Origin: Actinotalea endophytica
GTDB taxonomy: Bacteria; Actinomycetota; Actinomycetes; Actinomycetales; Cellulomonadaceae
Length of the DNA stretch: 64,000 nucleotides
Assembly: GCF_025717005.1 (NCBI RefSeq)
Contig: NZ_JAOVZU010000001.1
Coordinates: 588,396-652,395, forward strand
Direction of reading: 5' to 3'
The notes under the pieces were generated by a model, which saw nothing but the letters and a program-made list of their open reading frames with translations, was not told where the DNA came from and ran no database searches. Position numbers and translations under genes: made by a program. This document shows positions 25,739 through 35,244 of this stretch, piece by piece (positions within the stretch are counted from its first letter, which is position 1; every line of letters starts with the position of its first letter).

Positions 25739-28183
25739 GTGACGGTGGCGCTGAAGAAGTCGGACCTGTACAGCTCGCTCTGGGCGGGCGCGGACGAACT
25801 CCGTGGCGGCATGGACGCCAGCCAGTACAAGGACTACGTGCTGACGCTGCTCTTCGTGAAGTACGTGTCGGACAAGGCGAAGGCCGATCCGAACAGCCTT
25901 GTCGAGGTGCCCCAGGGTGGTTCGTTCGACGACCTTGTCTCCTTCCGTGGCCAGAGCGACATCGGCGACAAGGTCAACAAGGCAATCCGTAAGCTCGCCG
26001 ACGTCAACGACCTGGTCGGCGTCATCAACAACGCGGACTTCGATGACCCGAACAAGCTCGGTGAGGGCAAGGCGCTGGTCGACCGTCTCTCGAAGCTGAT
26101 TGGCATCTTCCAGGACCTGGACTTCTCGGGCTCGAGAGCTGAGGGCGACGACCTGCTCGGCGACGCCTACGAGTACCTGATGCAGCACTTCGCGACCGAG
26201 TCCGGCAAGAGCAAGGGCCAGTTCTACACGCCGGCTGAGGTCTCGCGTGTGATGGCTCAGCTCATAGGCATCACACCGAGCACGCCGAAGTCGGCGACCG
26301 TGTACGACCCGACCTGTGGGTCGGGCTCGTTGCTGCTCAAGGTTGCGGACGCCGCCCCTCACGGCCTGACGATCTACGGCCAGGAGAAGGACAACGCCAC
26401 CTGGGCGCTGGCCAAGATGAACATGATCCTGCATGGCAACGAGACGGCCGACGTGCGTCAGGGGGACACCCTGGTCGACCCGAAGTTCCGTGACGGCGAC
26501 CGCTTGGAGACCTTCGACTTCCTCGTCGCCAATCCGCCCTTCAGCGTGAAGAGTTGGACCAACGGTCTGGAGAACGAGTACGGCCGCTTCGACGGCTACG
26601 GCCGCCCGCCGGAGAAGAACGGTGACTACGCGTTCTTGCTGCACATGGTCACGAGCCTGAAGAGCACCGGCAAGGGTGCGGTGATCTTGCCGCACGGCGT
26701 GCTGTTCCGCGGCAACGCTGAGGCGAGCATCCGCAAGGCTCTGATCCGCAAGGGCTACGTCAAGGGCATCATCGGCCTGCCGGCGAACCTCTTCTACGGC
26801 ACCGGCATCCCGGCCTGCATCATCGTGCTCGACAAGGAGAACGCCCAGGCCAGGACCGGCGTCTTCATGATCGACGCCAGCAAGGGCTTCGTGAAGGACG
26901 GCAACAAGAACCGTCTGCGCCCACGCGACATGCACCAGATCATCGACGTGTTCAACAAGCACACCGAGGTCGAGCGCTACTCGCGCATGGTTCCGGTGGC
27001 CGAAATCGGCGACCCTAGGAATGACTACAACCTCAACATCCCGCGCTACATCGACAGCTCTGAGCCTGAGGACATCCAGGACCTGCACGCCCACCTGCGG
27101 GGCGGCATCCCCGACCGTGACCTCGACGCCCTGCAGCGCTACTGGGACGCCTTCCCGAGCCTGCGCGGCACGCTGTTCAAGCCGCTACGCCCCGGCTACT
27201 CCGAGTTCGCCGCCGAGAAGAGCGAGATCCAGGTTACGATCACAAGCTCGCCGGAGTACGAGGCCTTCGCCAACACCACGACCAGCACGGTGACGCACTG
27301 GTGGAACGTCCACCGCGACGAGCTGGTCGAGATCTCTAGCAGTACCCGCCCGAACACCCTGATCGCCCTGCTCGGCGACACCCTCCTCGAGCGCTTCCGC
27401 CCGAGGCCACTCATCGACGAGTACGGCGTGTATGAGCAGCTCGTGAGCTACTGGAACGAAACCATGCACGACGACGTCGCGCTGATCATGAGTGACGGCT
27501 GGGACGAGGCCGCCAAGCCACGCAAGGCGATCGAGAACAAGGAGCGCAAGCTCTCAGAGACCCCGGACCTCGTGGTCGGCGCCGGCCGCAGCGCCACCAA
27601 GTACAAGACGGATCTGATCCCACCGGCCCTAATCGTGGACCGGTACTTCGCCGACGAGAAGGCCAAGCTCGAGGAACTCAACGCTGCAGCCGAGGCCGCC
27701 GGCCAGGCTGTCGAGGAGTTCATCGAGCAGAACTCGGGCGAAGAAGGTCTGCTCGCCGACACGATGGACGACGACAAGATCAGCAAAGCTCTTGCCGCTG
27801 CCCGTCTGAAGGCCGCCAAGCGTGAGGACCCGAAGAGCGACGAGGTGAGGGCTCTGGCCAAGCTCATCGCGCTCTACGACGCCGAGGCCAGCGCCAAGAA
27901 GGCCGCCAGGGACGCGCAGGTCAAGCTTGACGAGGCGACCCTCAAGCAGTACGGCAGACTTTCGACCGAAGAGATCCTCGAGCTCGTCATCGACGACAAA
28001 TGGGGAGCCCGTTTCGTGCGCGGCGCTCAGGCTGAGCTTCAGGTGTTGATCCGCCAGCTGGTCGATCGTCTCAACGTACTCGGCGACCGCTACGCGGAGA
28101 CCGTGGGCGACCTCGACGCCGAGGTCGAGCGACTGAGCGACAAGGTAGCCGAGCACCTGTCCGCCATGGGGGTTCGGTTCTGA
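25739..28183 (+). CDS. hsdM: Type I restriction-modification system methyltransferase subunit
   Basis: A DNA adenine methyltransferase of 814 residues that, with HsdS, modifies host DNA and forms the core of the restriction complex. N-terminal HsdM helical domain (LYSSLWAGADELRGGMDASQ), then GQFYTPAEVS, SAM motif I DPTCGSGSLLLKV near residue 195 and catalytic NPPFSVKSW near 265. A long C-terminal part (from about residue 480) includes an Ala/Lys/Glu-rich coiled-coil-like stretch, longer than the short (about 520-residue) HsdM branch. GTG 25739 is chosen as start because the family N-terminus begins just after it. Its stop overlaps hsdS (TGATG). Confidence 0.94.
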   Translation: MTVALKKSDLYSSLWAGADELRGGMDASQYKDYVLTLLFVKYVSDKAKADPNSLVEVPQGGSFDDLVSFRGQSDIGDKVNKAIRKLADVNDLVGVINNADFDDPNKLGEGKALVDRLSKLIGIFQDLDFSGSRAEGDDLLGDAYEYLMQHFATESGKSKGQFYTPAEVSRVMAQLIGITPSTPKSATVYDPTCGSGSLLLKVADAAPHGLTIYGQEKDNATWALAKMNMILHGNETADVRQGDTLVDPKFRDGDRLETFDFLVANPPFSVKSWTNGLENEYGRFDGYGRPPEKNGDYAFLLHMVTSLKSTGKGAVILPHGVLFRGNAEASIRKALIRKGYVKGIIGLPANLFYGTGIPACIIVLDKENAQARTGVFMIDASKGFVKDGNKNRLRPRDMHQIIDVFNKHTEVERYSRMVPVAEIGDPRNDYNLNIPRYIDSSEPEDIQDLHAHLRGGIPDRDLDALQRYWDAFPSLRGTLFKPLRPGYSEFAAEKSEIQVTITSSPEYEAFANTTTSTVTHWWNVHRDELVEISSSTRPNTLIALLGDTLLERFRPRPLIDEYGVYEQLVSYWNETMHDDVALIMSDGWDEAAKPRKAIENKERKLSETPDLVVGAGRSATKYKTDLIPPALIVDRYFADEKAKLEELNAAAEAAGQAVEEFIEQNSGEEGLLADTMDDDKISKALAAARLKAAKREDPKSDEVRALAKLIALYDAEASAKKAARDAQVKLDEATLKQYGRLSTEEILELVIDDKWGARFVRGAQAELQVLIRQLVDRLNVLGDRYAETVGDLDAEVERLSDKVAEHLSAMGVRF

Positions 28184-29394
28184 TGGCCTCTGCAGACTGG
28201 GGGTTCTCGACCGTTGCAGAGGAGTTTCGAGTTCAGCTTGGTAAGCGTCTCGATGCTGCGGTGAACCGCGGCGAGCTGCGCTGGTGTATTAACAACCGCG
28301 GCGTGCGCTGGGGGCAGATCTTGGTGGAAGAAGCGATTCGGGCCCCGCTGACTCCGACCGACATCCGCGATCTCAGGCTGGCGGAAGGTGATGTTCTCGT
28401 CTGCGAAGGAGGAGAAATCGGCCGAGCGGCGGTCTGGCGCGGTGAACTCAAGGAAGCGTACTTTCTCAACACACTTCATCGGCTCCGGTCGAAGGGTTAC
28501 TATCACCCGAGTTTGCTAGTTGCGTATCTCGAGCGGTGGGCATCAACCGGTGAACTATCGGCCCTGGTGGGCAAGGCGACCTTGGCTCATCTCACCAAAG
28601 AGAACCTGCTTAGGGTACCCCTGCCTGTGCTACCAGAGCCAGAACAGGGACGCGTAGTCGACGCGTTGCGCAGCGCCGACGAATTAATCTCCGCACTCGA
28701 GGGCGTGCTCCTCAAGAAGCGAGCGATCAAGCAGGGTGTGCTTCAGGAACTTGTCGGAGGACTCGATGCTCCTGTTCGTCAACTCTCGGAACTGGGCGTG
28801 ACGGTGCGAGGAGTGAGTTACGACCCTATCGCAGACCTGTCTACCCATCCCGCGGCTGACACGGTCAACCTTCTGCGCGCAAACAACGTTCGGGACGGTC
28901 GTCTCGCCTTGAAGGACGTTCAGTTCGTACATCGCCGGAGAGTCAAGAGTGATCAACGACTCCGTCGTGGAGACGTTCTCATATGTGCTGCCAATGGCAG
29001 CAAGCAACTTGTCGGCAAGGCCGCGGCGATTGACTTGCTCGGGAGGGGGTCGACGTTCGGCGCATTTATGATGGTCTATCGACCCGACCGCTCGAGAGTG
29101 CTCCCCTCGTATATGGCGCTACATTTTCAAACTAAGGCATATCGCGACTGGGTCGAGTTGTTGTTGGCCGGGTCCAGCATTAACAACCTGCGCCCCTCGG
29201 ATGTTGCCGCGTTCTCAATAATGCTCCCAAATGGTGATACACAGAAACGCATTGCGGCCGTACTTGCAGACGCCGACGCCGAGATCGACGCTCTCGAACG
29301 CCGTCTCGAAGCCACGCGCTCCATCAAGCAGGGCATGATGCAGGAGCTCTTGACTGGCCGCACGCGGCTGGTCCCGGCGGAGGCAGGCTTATGA
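28183..29394 (+). CDS. hsdS: Type I restriction-modification system specificity subunit
   Basis: A 403-residue subunit that reads a bipartite DNA site. Two target recognition domains are visible: residues 1-155, ending in the conserved LPEPEQGRVVDALRSADELI helix, and residues 200-350, ending in LPNGDTQKRIAAVLADADAE. Each is followed by a KR(A/S)IKQG(V/M)(L/M)QEL repeat, the usual central and distal conserved regions. Base composition is clearly more AT-rich than hsdM and hsdR, as expected for specificity genes exchanged by transfer. It overlaps both neighbours by one to four bases. Confidence 0.93.
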   Translation: MASADWGFSTVAEEFRVQLGKRLDAAVNRGELRWCINNRGVRWGQILVEEAIRAPLTPTDIRDLRLAEGDVLVCEGGEIGRAAVWRGELKEAYFLNTLHRLRSKGYYHPSLLVAYLERWASTGELSALVGKATLAHLTKENLLRVPLPVLPEPEQGRVVDALRSADELISALEGVLLKKRAIKQGVLQELVGGLDAPVRQLSELGVTVRGVSYDPIADLSTHPAADTVNLLRANNVRDGRLALKDVQFVHRRRVKSDQRLRRGDVLICAANGSKQLVGKAAAIDLLGRGSTFGAFMMVYRPDRSRVLPSYMALHFQTKAYRDWVELLLAGSSINNLRPSDVAAFSIMLPNGDTQKRIAAVLADADAEIDALERRLEATRSIKQGMMQELLTGRTRLVPAEAGL

Positions 29395-32300
29395 GCACGG
29401 TAGGTCAGATCGAGCGAAAGACGCAGGATCGCGTGGTCAAGTTGCTCCGGGAGCAGCTTGGTTACTCGTACCTGGGCAAGTGGGAGGACCGCGAGGGCAA
29501 CTCGAACGTCGAGGAGGCTCTGCTTCGGGCGAACCTGCAGGCACGTGGAGTCGATGACGACCTGACCGGCCGCGTGCTGCACGTGCTGCGCAACGAGGCT
29601 GCGGTCGGTGGCAACCGCTCGCTCTACGAAGCGAACCGCAAGGTATATGAACTGCTGCGCTACGGCGTGAAGGTCAAGCGTGACGTGCAGTCGAACTTCG
29701 AGACCGTCCGGCTGATCGACTGGACCAGGCCGAAGGCCAATGACTTCCACGTCGCCGAGGAAGTCTCGATCGCGGGCGAGCACAACAAGCGCCCCGACCT
29801 CGTGCTCTACGTCAACGGCATCGCGCTCGGCGTGATCGAGCTCAAGCGCTCGAAGGTGAGCGTCAGCGAGGGCATCCGCCAGAACATCGGCAACCAGCGG
29901 GCCGACTTCATCCGGCCGTTCTTCTCAACGGTCCAGCTGCTGTTCGCCGGCAATGATGTCGAGGGCATGCGCTACGGCGTGATCGAGACGCCGGAGAAGT
30001 ACTGGCTGGAGTGGAAGGAACCGCAAGACAGCTCGATTGGCGCAGACGTCACTGAACCTCTCGACAAGGCGATCGTCCAGATGTGCTCGAAGGAGCGCCT
30101 CCTGGAGCTGGTCCACGACTTCATCGTCTTCGACTCGGGCGTGAAGAAGACCGCCCGCCACAACCAGTACTTCGGCGTGAAGGCCGCACAGGCCCGGATC
30201 GCCAAGCGCGAGGGCGGCATCATCTGGCACACCCAGGGCTCGGGCAAGAGCCTGACCATGGTCTGGCTGGCCAAGTGGATCCGCGAGCACCAGCAGGCCG
30301 CCCGCGTCCTGATCATCACCGACCGCACCGAGCTCGACGAGCAGATCGAGAAGGTCTTCGGTGGCGTCAACGAGGAGATCTACCGCACCACCTCTGGAGC
30401 CGACCTGCTGACAGCGATCAACAAGACCGACCCGTGGCTGATCGGCTCGCTGGTCCACAAGTTCCGCGGCAGCGACGACGACAAGGACCTCGACGAGGCG
30501 GGCGAGGAGTTCATCACCGAGCTGCACTCGCGACTGCCTGCGAACTTCAGCCCCAAGGGGAGCCTGTACGTCTTCGTCGACGAGGCGCATCGCACCCAGT
30601 CCGGCAAGATGCACAAGGCCATGAAGGAGCTGCTACCTGGGGCGATGTTCATCGGCTTCACCGGTACACCACTGCTCAAGGCCGACAAGGCGACCAGCAT
30701 CGAGACGTTCGGCTCGTTCATCCACACCTACAAGTTCGACGAGGGCGTGGCTGACGGAGTCGTGCTCGACCTGCGCTACGAGGCTCGCAACGTCGACCAG
30801 GAGCTCAAGGGCGCTGCTCAGATCGACAAGAAGTTCGAGCACTGGACTCAGGGCATGACCGACCTGAGCAAGGCTCGCCTGAAGAAGCGCTGGGGCACCA
30901 TGCAGAAGGTGTTCAGCGCCAAGAGCCGCGCTGACATGATCGTCCAGAACATCCTCTGGGACTTCGACACCCAGCCGCGCCTGATGTCCGGTCGGGGAAA
31001 CGCCATGCTGGTCGGGGAGTCGATCTACCAGGCATGCAAGTTCTACGAGCTGTTCGTGGCCGCGGGCTTCAAGGGCAAGGTCGCGATCGTGACCAGCTAC
31101 GTCCCGAACGCCTCGGACATCTCCAAGGAGGACTCGGGCGAGGGAGCGACCGAGAAGCTCCGCCAGTACGAAATCTATCGGCAGATGCTCGCCGACTACT
31201 TCGCAGAGCCTGCCGACCGTGCTTCGACGCCGGAGAAGGTGGCCCAGTTCGAGAAGGAGGTCAAGGAGAAGTTCATCAACGAGCCGGGCCAGATGCGCCT
31301 GCTCATCGTGGTGGACAAGCTCCTGACCGGCTTCGACGCCCCCAGTGCCACCTACCTGTACATCGACAAGAAGATGCGAGACCACGGCCTGTTCCAGGCC
31401 ATCTGCCGGGTCAACCGCCTCGACGGCGACGACAAGACCTACGGCTACATCATCGACTACCGCGACCTGTTCAACTCGCTTGAGAACGCCATCACCGACT
31501 ACACCTCGGGAGCGCTGGACGGCTACGAGAAGCAGGACATCGAGGGCCTGCTCAAGGACCGCACCGACCAGGCGAAGAAGGACCTCGACGAGGCACTCGA
31601 ACGCATCCGTGCCCTGTGCGAACCGGTCGCTCCGCCGAAGGGAACGCTGGAGTACCAGCACTACTTCGTCGCCGATATCCCTGGTGACGCCGAGCAGATC
31701 AAGGCCAACGAGAACAAGCGCGGCGAGCTCTACAAGTCGGTCGCCTCGCTCGTACGTGCCTACGGGGCCCTCGCCAACGACATGGAACTGTCTGGCTACA
31801 GCGCCGCAGAGGCGAAGCAGATCAAGGACGAGGTCGCCCACTACGTCGCCGTCCGCGACGAGGTCGAGCTCGGGGCCGGCGAGAACATCGACATGAAGCA
31901 GTTCGAGGCCGGTATGCGCTCGCTGCTCGACTCCTACATCCAGGCCGACCCCGTCGACGACGTCGCGATGTTCGACAAGGGACTGGTTGAGCTGATCGTC
32001 GAACGAGGCGAGGGCGCTCTCGAAACCCTGCCGGCGGGCATCCGCAAGAACCCCGAGGCCGCTGCCGAGACGATTATCAACAACGTCCGCAAGACGATCG
32101 TCGACGAGCATGCCATGAACCCGAAGTACTACGACTCGATGTCGTCGCTGCTCGACGCCCTGATCCTGCAGGCCAAGCAGGAGGCGCTCAGCTACAAGGA
32201 GTACCTCGCCCGCCTCCTCGAGCTGGCCACCAAGGTCGGCAAGAAGGAGTCCGACACGGCCTACCCGGACTGGGCTCGGACGGGTGCCCAGCGGGCGCTC

Positions 32301-32498
32301 GTCGATTTCGGCTTCGCGCAGCCAGAGCTGGCGATCGAGGTCGACACCACGGTGATGACCTCCAAGCACCATGACTGGGTCGGCAACAAGATGAAGGAGA
32401 AGGTCGTCGCCCGCGCCCTGCACAAGGTCCTGCCGGACGACTTCGATCGCTTCGATGAACTCTTCGACCTCGTGAGGGCACGCGATGAGTACCGCTAG
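29391..32498 (+). CDS. hsdR: Type I restriction-modification system endonuclease/translocase subunit
   Basis: The 1,035-residue motor and nuclease that cuts unmodified DNA. The N-terminal PD-(D/E)XK site is RPDLVLYVNGIALGVIELKR (about residues 135-155). Helicase motifs follow: Walker A HTQGSGKSLTM near 280, a TDRTELDEQ segment, DEAH near 397, GFTGTPL near 423, and motif VI region FQAICRVNRL near 668. A C-terminal domain for complex assembly follows. The start overlaps the hsdS stop (ATGA), so hsdM-hsdS-hsdR is a complete, apparently intact operon. The next gene starts inside its 3' end. Confidence 0.95.
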   Translation: MSTVGQIERKTQDRVVKLLREQLGYSYLGKWEDREGNSNVEEALLRANLQARGVDDDLTGRVLHVLRNEAAVGGNRSLYEANRKVYELLRYGVKVKRDVQSNFETVRLIDWTRPKANDFHVAEEVSIAGEHNKRPDLVLYVNGIALGVIELKRSKVSVSEGIRQNIGNQRADFIRPFFSTVQLLFAGNDVEGMRYGVIETPEKYWLEWKEPQDSSIGADVTEPLDKAIVQMCSKERLLELVHDFIVFDSGVKKTARHNQYFGVKAAQARIAKREGGIIWHTQGSGKSLTMVWLAKWIREHQQAARVLIITDRTELDEQIEKVFGGVNEEIYRTTSGADLLTAINKTDPWLIGSLVHKFRGSDDDKDLDEAGEEFITELHSRLPANFSPKGSLYVFVDEAHRTQSGKMHKAMKELLPGAMFIGFTGTPLLKADKATSIETFGSFIHTYKFDEGVADGVVLDLRYEARNVDQELKGAAQIDKKFEHWTQGMTDLSKARLKKRWGTMQKVFSAKSRADMIVQNILWDFDTQPRLMSGRGNAMLVGESIYQACKFYELFVAAGFKGKVAIVTSYVPNASDISKEDSGEGATEKLRQYEIYRQMLADYFAEPADRASTPEKVAQFEKEVKEKFINEPGQMRLLIVVDKLLTGFDAPSATYLYIDKKMRDHGLFQAICRVNRLDGDDKTYGYIIDYRDLFNSLENAITDYTSGALDGYEKQDIEGLLKDRTDQAKKDLDEALERIRALCEPVAPPKGTLEYQHYFVADIPGDAEQIKANENKRGELYKSVASLVRAYGALANDMELSGYSAAEAKQIKDEVAHYVAVRDEVELGAGENIDMKQFEAGMRSLLDSYIQADPVDDVAMFDKGLVELIVERGEGALETLPAGIRKNPEAAAETIINNVRKTIVDEHAMNPKYYDSMSSLLDALILQAKQEALSYKEYLARLLELATKVGKKESDTAYPDWARTGAQRALVDFGFAQPELAIEVDTTVMTSKHHDWVGNKMKEKVVARALHKVLPDDFDRFDELFDLVRARDEYR

Positions 32499-33210
32499 CG
32501 CCTACCTCACCGTCGCCGGGCTCGGCGTGGACGTCATCTACAAGGACATCAAGAACATGCACATCTCGGTCTACCCACCGGTGGGCCGAGTACGTGTGGC
32601 CGCCCCGCACCGCTTGGATGAGGACGCCATCCGGCTCGCCATCGTTCAGCGCCTGCCCTGGATCAGGAAGCAACGCGAGCAGCTGCAGAACGCCGACCGT
32701 CAGACTGAGCGCGAGATGATCTCCGGCGAAACCCACTACGTGTGGGGCAGCCGCTACCAGCTCGATATCTCGCACTACGGCCGCATCGCCGTCGAGCCCA
32801 AGGGCAACACCCTCTGGCTGTCAGCCCCAGTCGGCACCGATGCCGACAAGCGACGCCGCATTCTCGACAACTGGTACCGACGGGAACTCAAGGCCGCGAT
32901 CCCGGCTCTGCTGGAGAAGTGGCAGCCAAGCGTCGGCGTCGAAGTCGACTCGGTCGTCGTCCGGCACATGAAGACCAAGTGGGGAACCTGCCAGGTCGCT
33001 TCCCGAGCCATTTGGCTCAACCCGGAGTTGGCGAAGAAGCACCCGCGGTGTCTCGAGTACATCGTCGTGCACGAGCTGACGCACTTCATCGAGCGCACTC
33101 ACAACGAACGTTTCATCGAACTGATGGATCTACACATGCCGGACTGGCGTGCGCGCAGGGACGAGTTGAACGAGGCGCCGCTGGCGCCGGAGGAGTGGGG
33201 TAATGCATGA
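32485..33210 (+). CDS. YgjP/DUF45-family metallopeptidase-like protein
   Basis: A 241-residue protein with the zinc motif HELTHFIERTHNERF near residue 195 preceded by the family core KTKWGTCQVASRAIWLNPEL near 168. The N-terminal half (KNMHISVYPPVGRVRVAAP) also matches YgjP-like proteins. These are frequent partners of type I restriction operons, and this gene overlaps hsdR by 14 bases, so it is part of the operon. Its job there, such as subunit turnover, is not established. The HExxH motif is intact, so it is probably an active metal hydrolase. Confidence 0.88.
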   Translation: MSTASAYLTVAGLGVDVIYKDIKNMHISVYPPVGRVRVAAPHRLDEDAIRLAIVQRLPWIRKQREQLQNADRQTEREMISGETHYVWGSRYQLDISHYGRIAVEPKGNTLWLSAPVGTDADKRRRILDNWYRRELKAAIPALLEKWQPSVGVEVDSVVVRHMKTKWGTCQVASRAIWLNPELAKKHPRCLEYIVVHELTHFIERTHNERFIELMDLHMPDWRARRDELNEAPLAPEEWGNA

Positions 33211-33515
33211 CTGAGCCCGCCAGGATCATGTCCGCCAACCGTCACCCCGACGACTATGCGCGAGTGATCCTGGCGGAGTATGACGGCGCATCCATCGAAG
33301 GGGTCAAGGTCGGCACCGTTAGGCGTGCCAAGGACCTCGAGTTCAAGCCGATCCGACTGTGTGACGTCTCGGCGAAGCTCATCGATGCGACGGGGCGCCG
33401 CCCGCCGACAACGCCGAGCGGGAGCGGTGGGAACTCCAACGGCGCGAGCTGTACGTCGCGATGACTCGGGCCAGGGCCGGACTCTGGGTCGCAGTGGTCG
33501 GGCAGCGGACCTGGG
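33207..33515 (+). pseudogene. Frameshifted C-terminal remnant of a UvrD/Rep-type DNA helicase
   Basis: The first frame (from ATG 33207) includes VKVGTVRRAKDLEFKPI, matching superfamily I helicase motif V (where KGLEF is usual). It then loses similarity at GRRPPTTPSG. In a second frame from about 33410 the sequence reads AERERWELQRRELYVAMTRA, the motif VI region of the same family. The two halves are joined only by a frameshift near 33400-33410, and the body of the helicase is missing. It overlaps the YgjP-like stop (ATGA). A decayed neighbour gene or deletion scar. Confidence 0.7.
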
Positions 33516-33518
33516 GTG

Positions 33519-34067
33519 TCACATCAGCGCGGCGACCGACTCGATCAGGCCGCTGCGTTCCAGGTGCCGCAGCACGTCGTCGACCGACTCGGGCGGGTTG
33601 TTGCGCGAGTCGGCAATGCGAACGATCTCCCCGTACACCGCCTGGCGGTTCAGTGAGATCTGGTCGAGCACGAACTCATCGGCCGTCTTGACGTCGATGT
33701 CCCAGACCGAGACTTGCTCGGCGGGGAAGTCCCGGCGGTTGTCCGTGACGATCACCTGAGCCCGCGCTCTGATGGCGGCCGCGAGGACATGGTGGTCGCG
33801 GGGGTCGGGCAGGTTGAGGCCATCCATGAGGGGCTCGTAGTTCGTTACCAGGCAGTCCGGGACTGCCTTCATCATGAGCGCGCGGAGACGGACGTGCTGC
33901 TCGGCGCTGATGTCGGGGCGGGTCGCCTGTAGCGCGTTGAAGGTCTCGTCAAGGATCGCGTCCGTCCACTTCGCCTGGACCAGCCCAGCCTGGTGGATCC
34001 GGATCAGCAGGTCGCGCACGGTGTTCGGGTAGAGCACGCACGCGTCGTAAAGAACGACGAACGCCAT
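33519..34067 (-). CDS. PIN-domain toxin-like ribonuclease
   Basis: A 182-residue PIN-domain protein: the first acidic residue in VVLYDACVLYP, a central LPDPRDHHVLAAAIRARAQ with the conserved acidic cluster, and VIVTDNRRDFP. PIN proteins are Mg-dependent RNases, usually the toxin of a toxin-antitoxin pair. A C-terminal extension (from about residue 125) is helical and longer than VapC. The start lies two bases after the stop of the HTH gene, the order expected for antitoxin then toxin. Confidence 0.85.
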   Translation of the reverse strand: MAFVVLYDACVLYPNTVRDLLIRIHQAGLVQAKWTDAILDETFNALQATRPDISAEQHVRLRALMMKAVPDCLVTNYEPLMDGLNLPDPRDHHVLAAAIRARAQVIVTDNRRDFPAEQVSVWDIDVKTADEFVLDQISLNRQAVYGEIVRIADSRNNPPESVDDVLRHLERSGLIESVAALM

Positions 34068-34069
34068 CC

Positions 34070-34519
34070 CTACATCAGCCCCAGCTCCTGCGAGAGCGCC
34101 GCCAGTTGATCGGCGGCCTCCCGGCGCTTCTGCTCGTCTTGACGCTTGTAGTCCATGAGCGCGTCGAGCGGGATCCGGCGATGCTTGCCGACCTTGCGGA
34201 AGGCGATGACTCCGTTCTCGAGGAGCTTGATCAGGTAGGGGCGGGAGACGTTGAGGACGTCCGCAGCTTGTTGCGTCGTGAGCTCGGCGTGCGCGGGGAG
34301 AACGGTGACGCCTTGCCCAGCTGCCATGTGAGCAAGGACCCGAGCCAGGAGTTCGGCCGCCTCGCGGGGCACTTCAAGCGTGTCTGCTTCGTCAACCCGC
34401 AAGACCACGACCGTAGAGGTGCTCGCCTTCAGGAACGTCGTCAAGTGTCGAAGAGCCTCGCCGGCAGCGGCTGCTTCGTCGGCGTCGGGGACTGGGCTCT
34501 GGGACAGGGCCGAGGTCAT
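34070..34519 (-). CDS. Helix-turn-helix antitoxin-like protein (excisionase-type HTH)
   Basis: A 149-residue protein whose C-terminal half holds an excisionase/MerR-like HTH: ELTTQQAADVLNVSRPYLIK, then LLENGVIAFRKVGKHRR and LDALMDYKRQ. The N-terminal half (LRVDEADTLEVPREAAELLA) is probably a dimer or toxin-binding part. The ATG at 34519 follows GGAGTGAG. It is immediately upstream of the PIN gene and is the presumed antitoxin and autoregulator; repeats that could be its operator lie 12-40 bases upstream. Confidence 0.82.
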   Translation of the reverse strand: MTSALSQSPVPDADEAAAAGEALRHLTTFLKASTSTVVVLRVDEADTLEVPREAAELLARVLAHMAAGQGVTVLPAHAELTTQQAADVLNVSRPYLIKLLENGVIAFRKVGKHRRIPLDALMDYKRQDEQKRREAADQLAALSQELGLM

Positions 34520-34530
34520 CTCACTCCAAT

Positions 34531-34562
34531 CGAAGTATCCGAAGTATTCGCAACATACGTAT
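34531..34562 (-). promoter_or_regulatory. Repeats upstream of the HTH-PIN pair, candidate operator
   Basis: Two copies of CGAAGTAT (34531-34538 and 34540-34547, plus strand), the second extending to the small palindrome CGAA-GTA-TTCG, followed by ATACGTAT (34555-34562), a perfect eight-base palindrome. They are AT-rich compared with surroundings and lie just upstream of the antitoxin gene, as expected for autoregulation. Confidence 0.45.
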
Positions 34563-34631
34563 CGGCACGTGGTGTGTGCAAGTGAAACACCGGGAGCGCG
34601 TAGAAGTGGGCGGGGCCGCTGCGTCGCCGAG

Positions 34632-35240
34632 TCAGCGGCCACGAAGGAGCGCTTCTGCTCCGCGCACGACCCCAGCCGCCCTTCGATGTTCGAGACGCGC
34701 CTGCGCGCCCGATCTACGCGTACCGCGCTTCCGCAGATCGATTCGTTGCTCGTGGCGCTGCGCATCGAGCACCATAGGTGGCGTGGCCGAGTCCAGGGCC
34801 ACCGCGGCTCCCTGCCGGAGGGAGACCAGGACGTAGGTGCCGGCTGCCATGCCGGATTCAGCGAGCCAGACCTCGCAGACTGCGCCGGTGCGCACGTCAA
34901 CGGCCGCTACTCGCTGGCCGGCCGGCGACGTCCAGGCGGTGTTGAGGATGCAGAGGAGCGCGTGGTCGGGGAGCGCGGTGCGTACGCGCATGTCCTGGAG
35001 GTGCTCAGCCGCCCGCCGGTCGCGACCTGGCTGGAGCGCGGTCCGCACGATCGCAGCAGCGAGCCACACCGCGGCCACGACTACGGGCCCCTGCCATACG
35101 GCCGCCGCGTGGGTCGGGGGAAGTGAGGCATCGATGGACTTCGCGGCCCCACGCATCGCCGCGACCAGAGCAAGTATGGCGGCGGGGAGAACCACCGCCC
35201 GGGCCCACCGGGTTCCTTCGCGAACGACGAACGTCGTCAT
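34632..35240 (-). CDS. Membrane protein of unknown function, mobile-element type context
   Basis: A 202-residue protein with two hydrophobic spans near the N-terminus (ARAVVLPAAILALVAAM and VVVAAVWLAAAIVRTAL), then a soluble domain (LLCILNTAWTSPAGQRVAAV, VRTGAVCEVWLAESGMAAG) and a basic tail. No recognised family. It begins four bases after the stop of a relaxase-like fragment on the same strand, so it may be a leftover gene of a conjugative element. The ribosome site is weak, and its 3' end is separated from the antitoxin gene by 112 bases. Confidence 0.5.
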   Translation of the reverse strand: MTTFVVREGTRWARAVVLPAAILALVAAMRGAAKSIDASLPPTHAAAVWQGPVVVAAVWLAAAIVRTALQPGRDRRAAEHLQDMRVRTALPDHALLCILNTAWTSPAGQRVAAVDVRTGAVCEVWLAESGMAAGTYVLVSLRQGAAVALDSATPPMVLDAQRHEQRIDLRKRGTRRSGAQARLEHRRAAGVVRGAEALLRGR

Positions 35241-35244
35241 GACA

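Noticed and set aside
33280..33759. 159-codon plus-strand ORF over the helicase remnant and PIN gene
   Set aside because: It reads partly through the decayed helicase in the wrong frame and partly antisense to the PIN gene; no coherent product.
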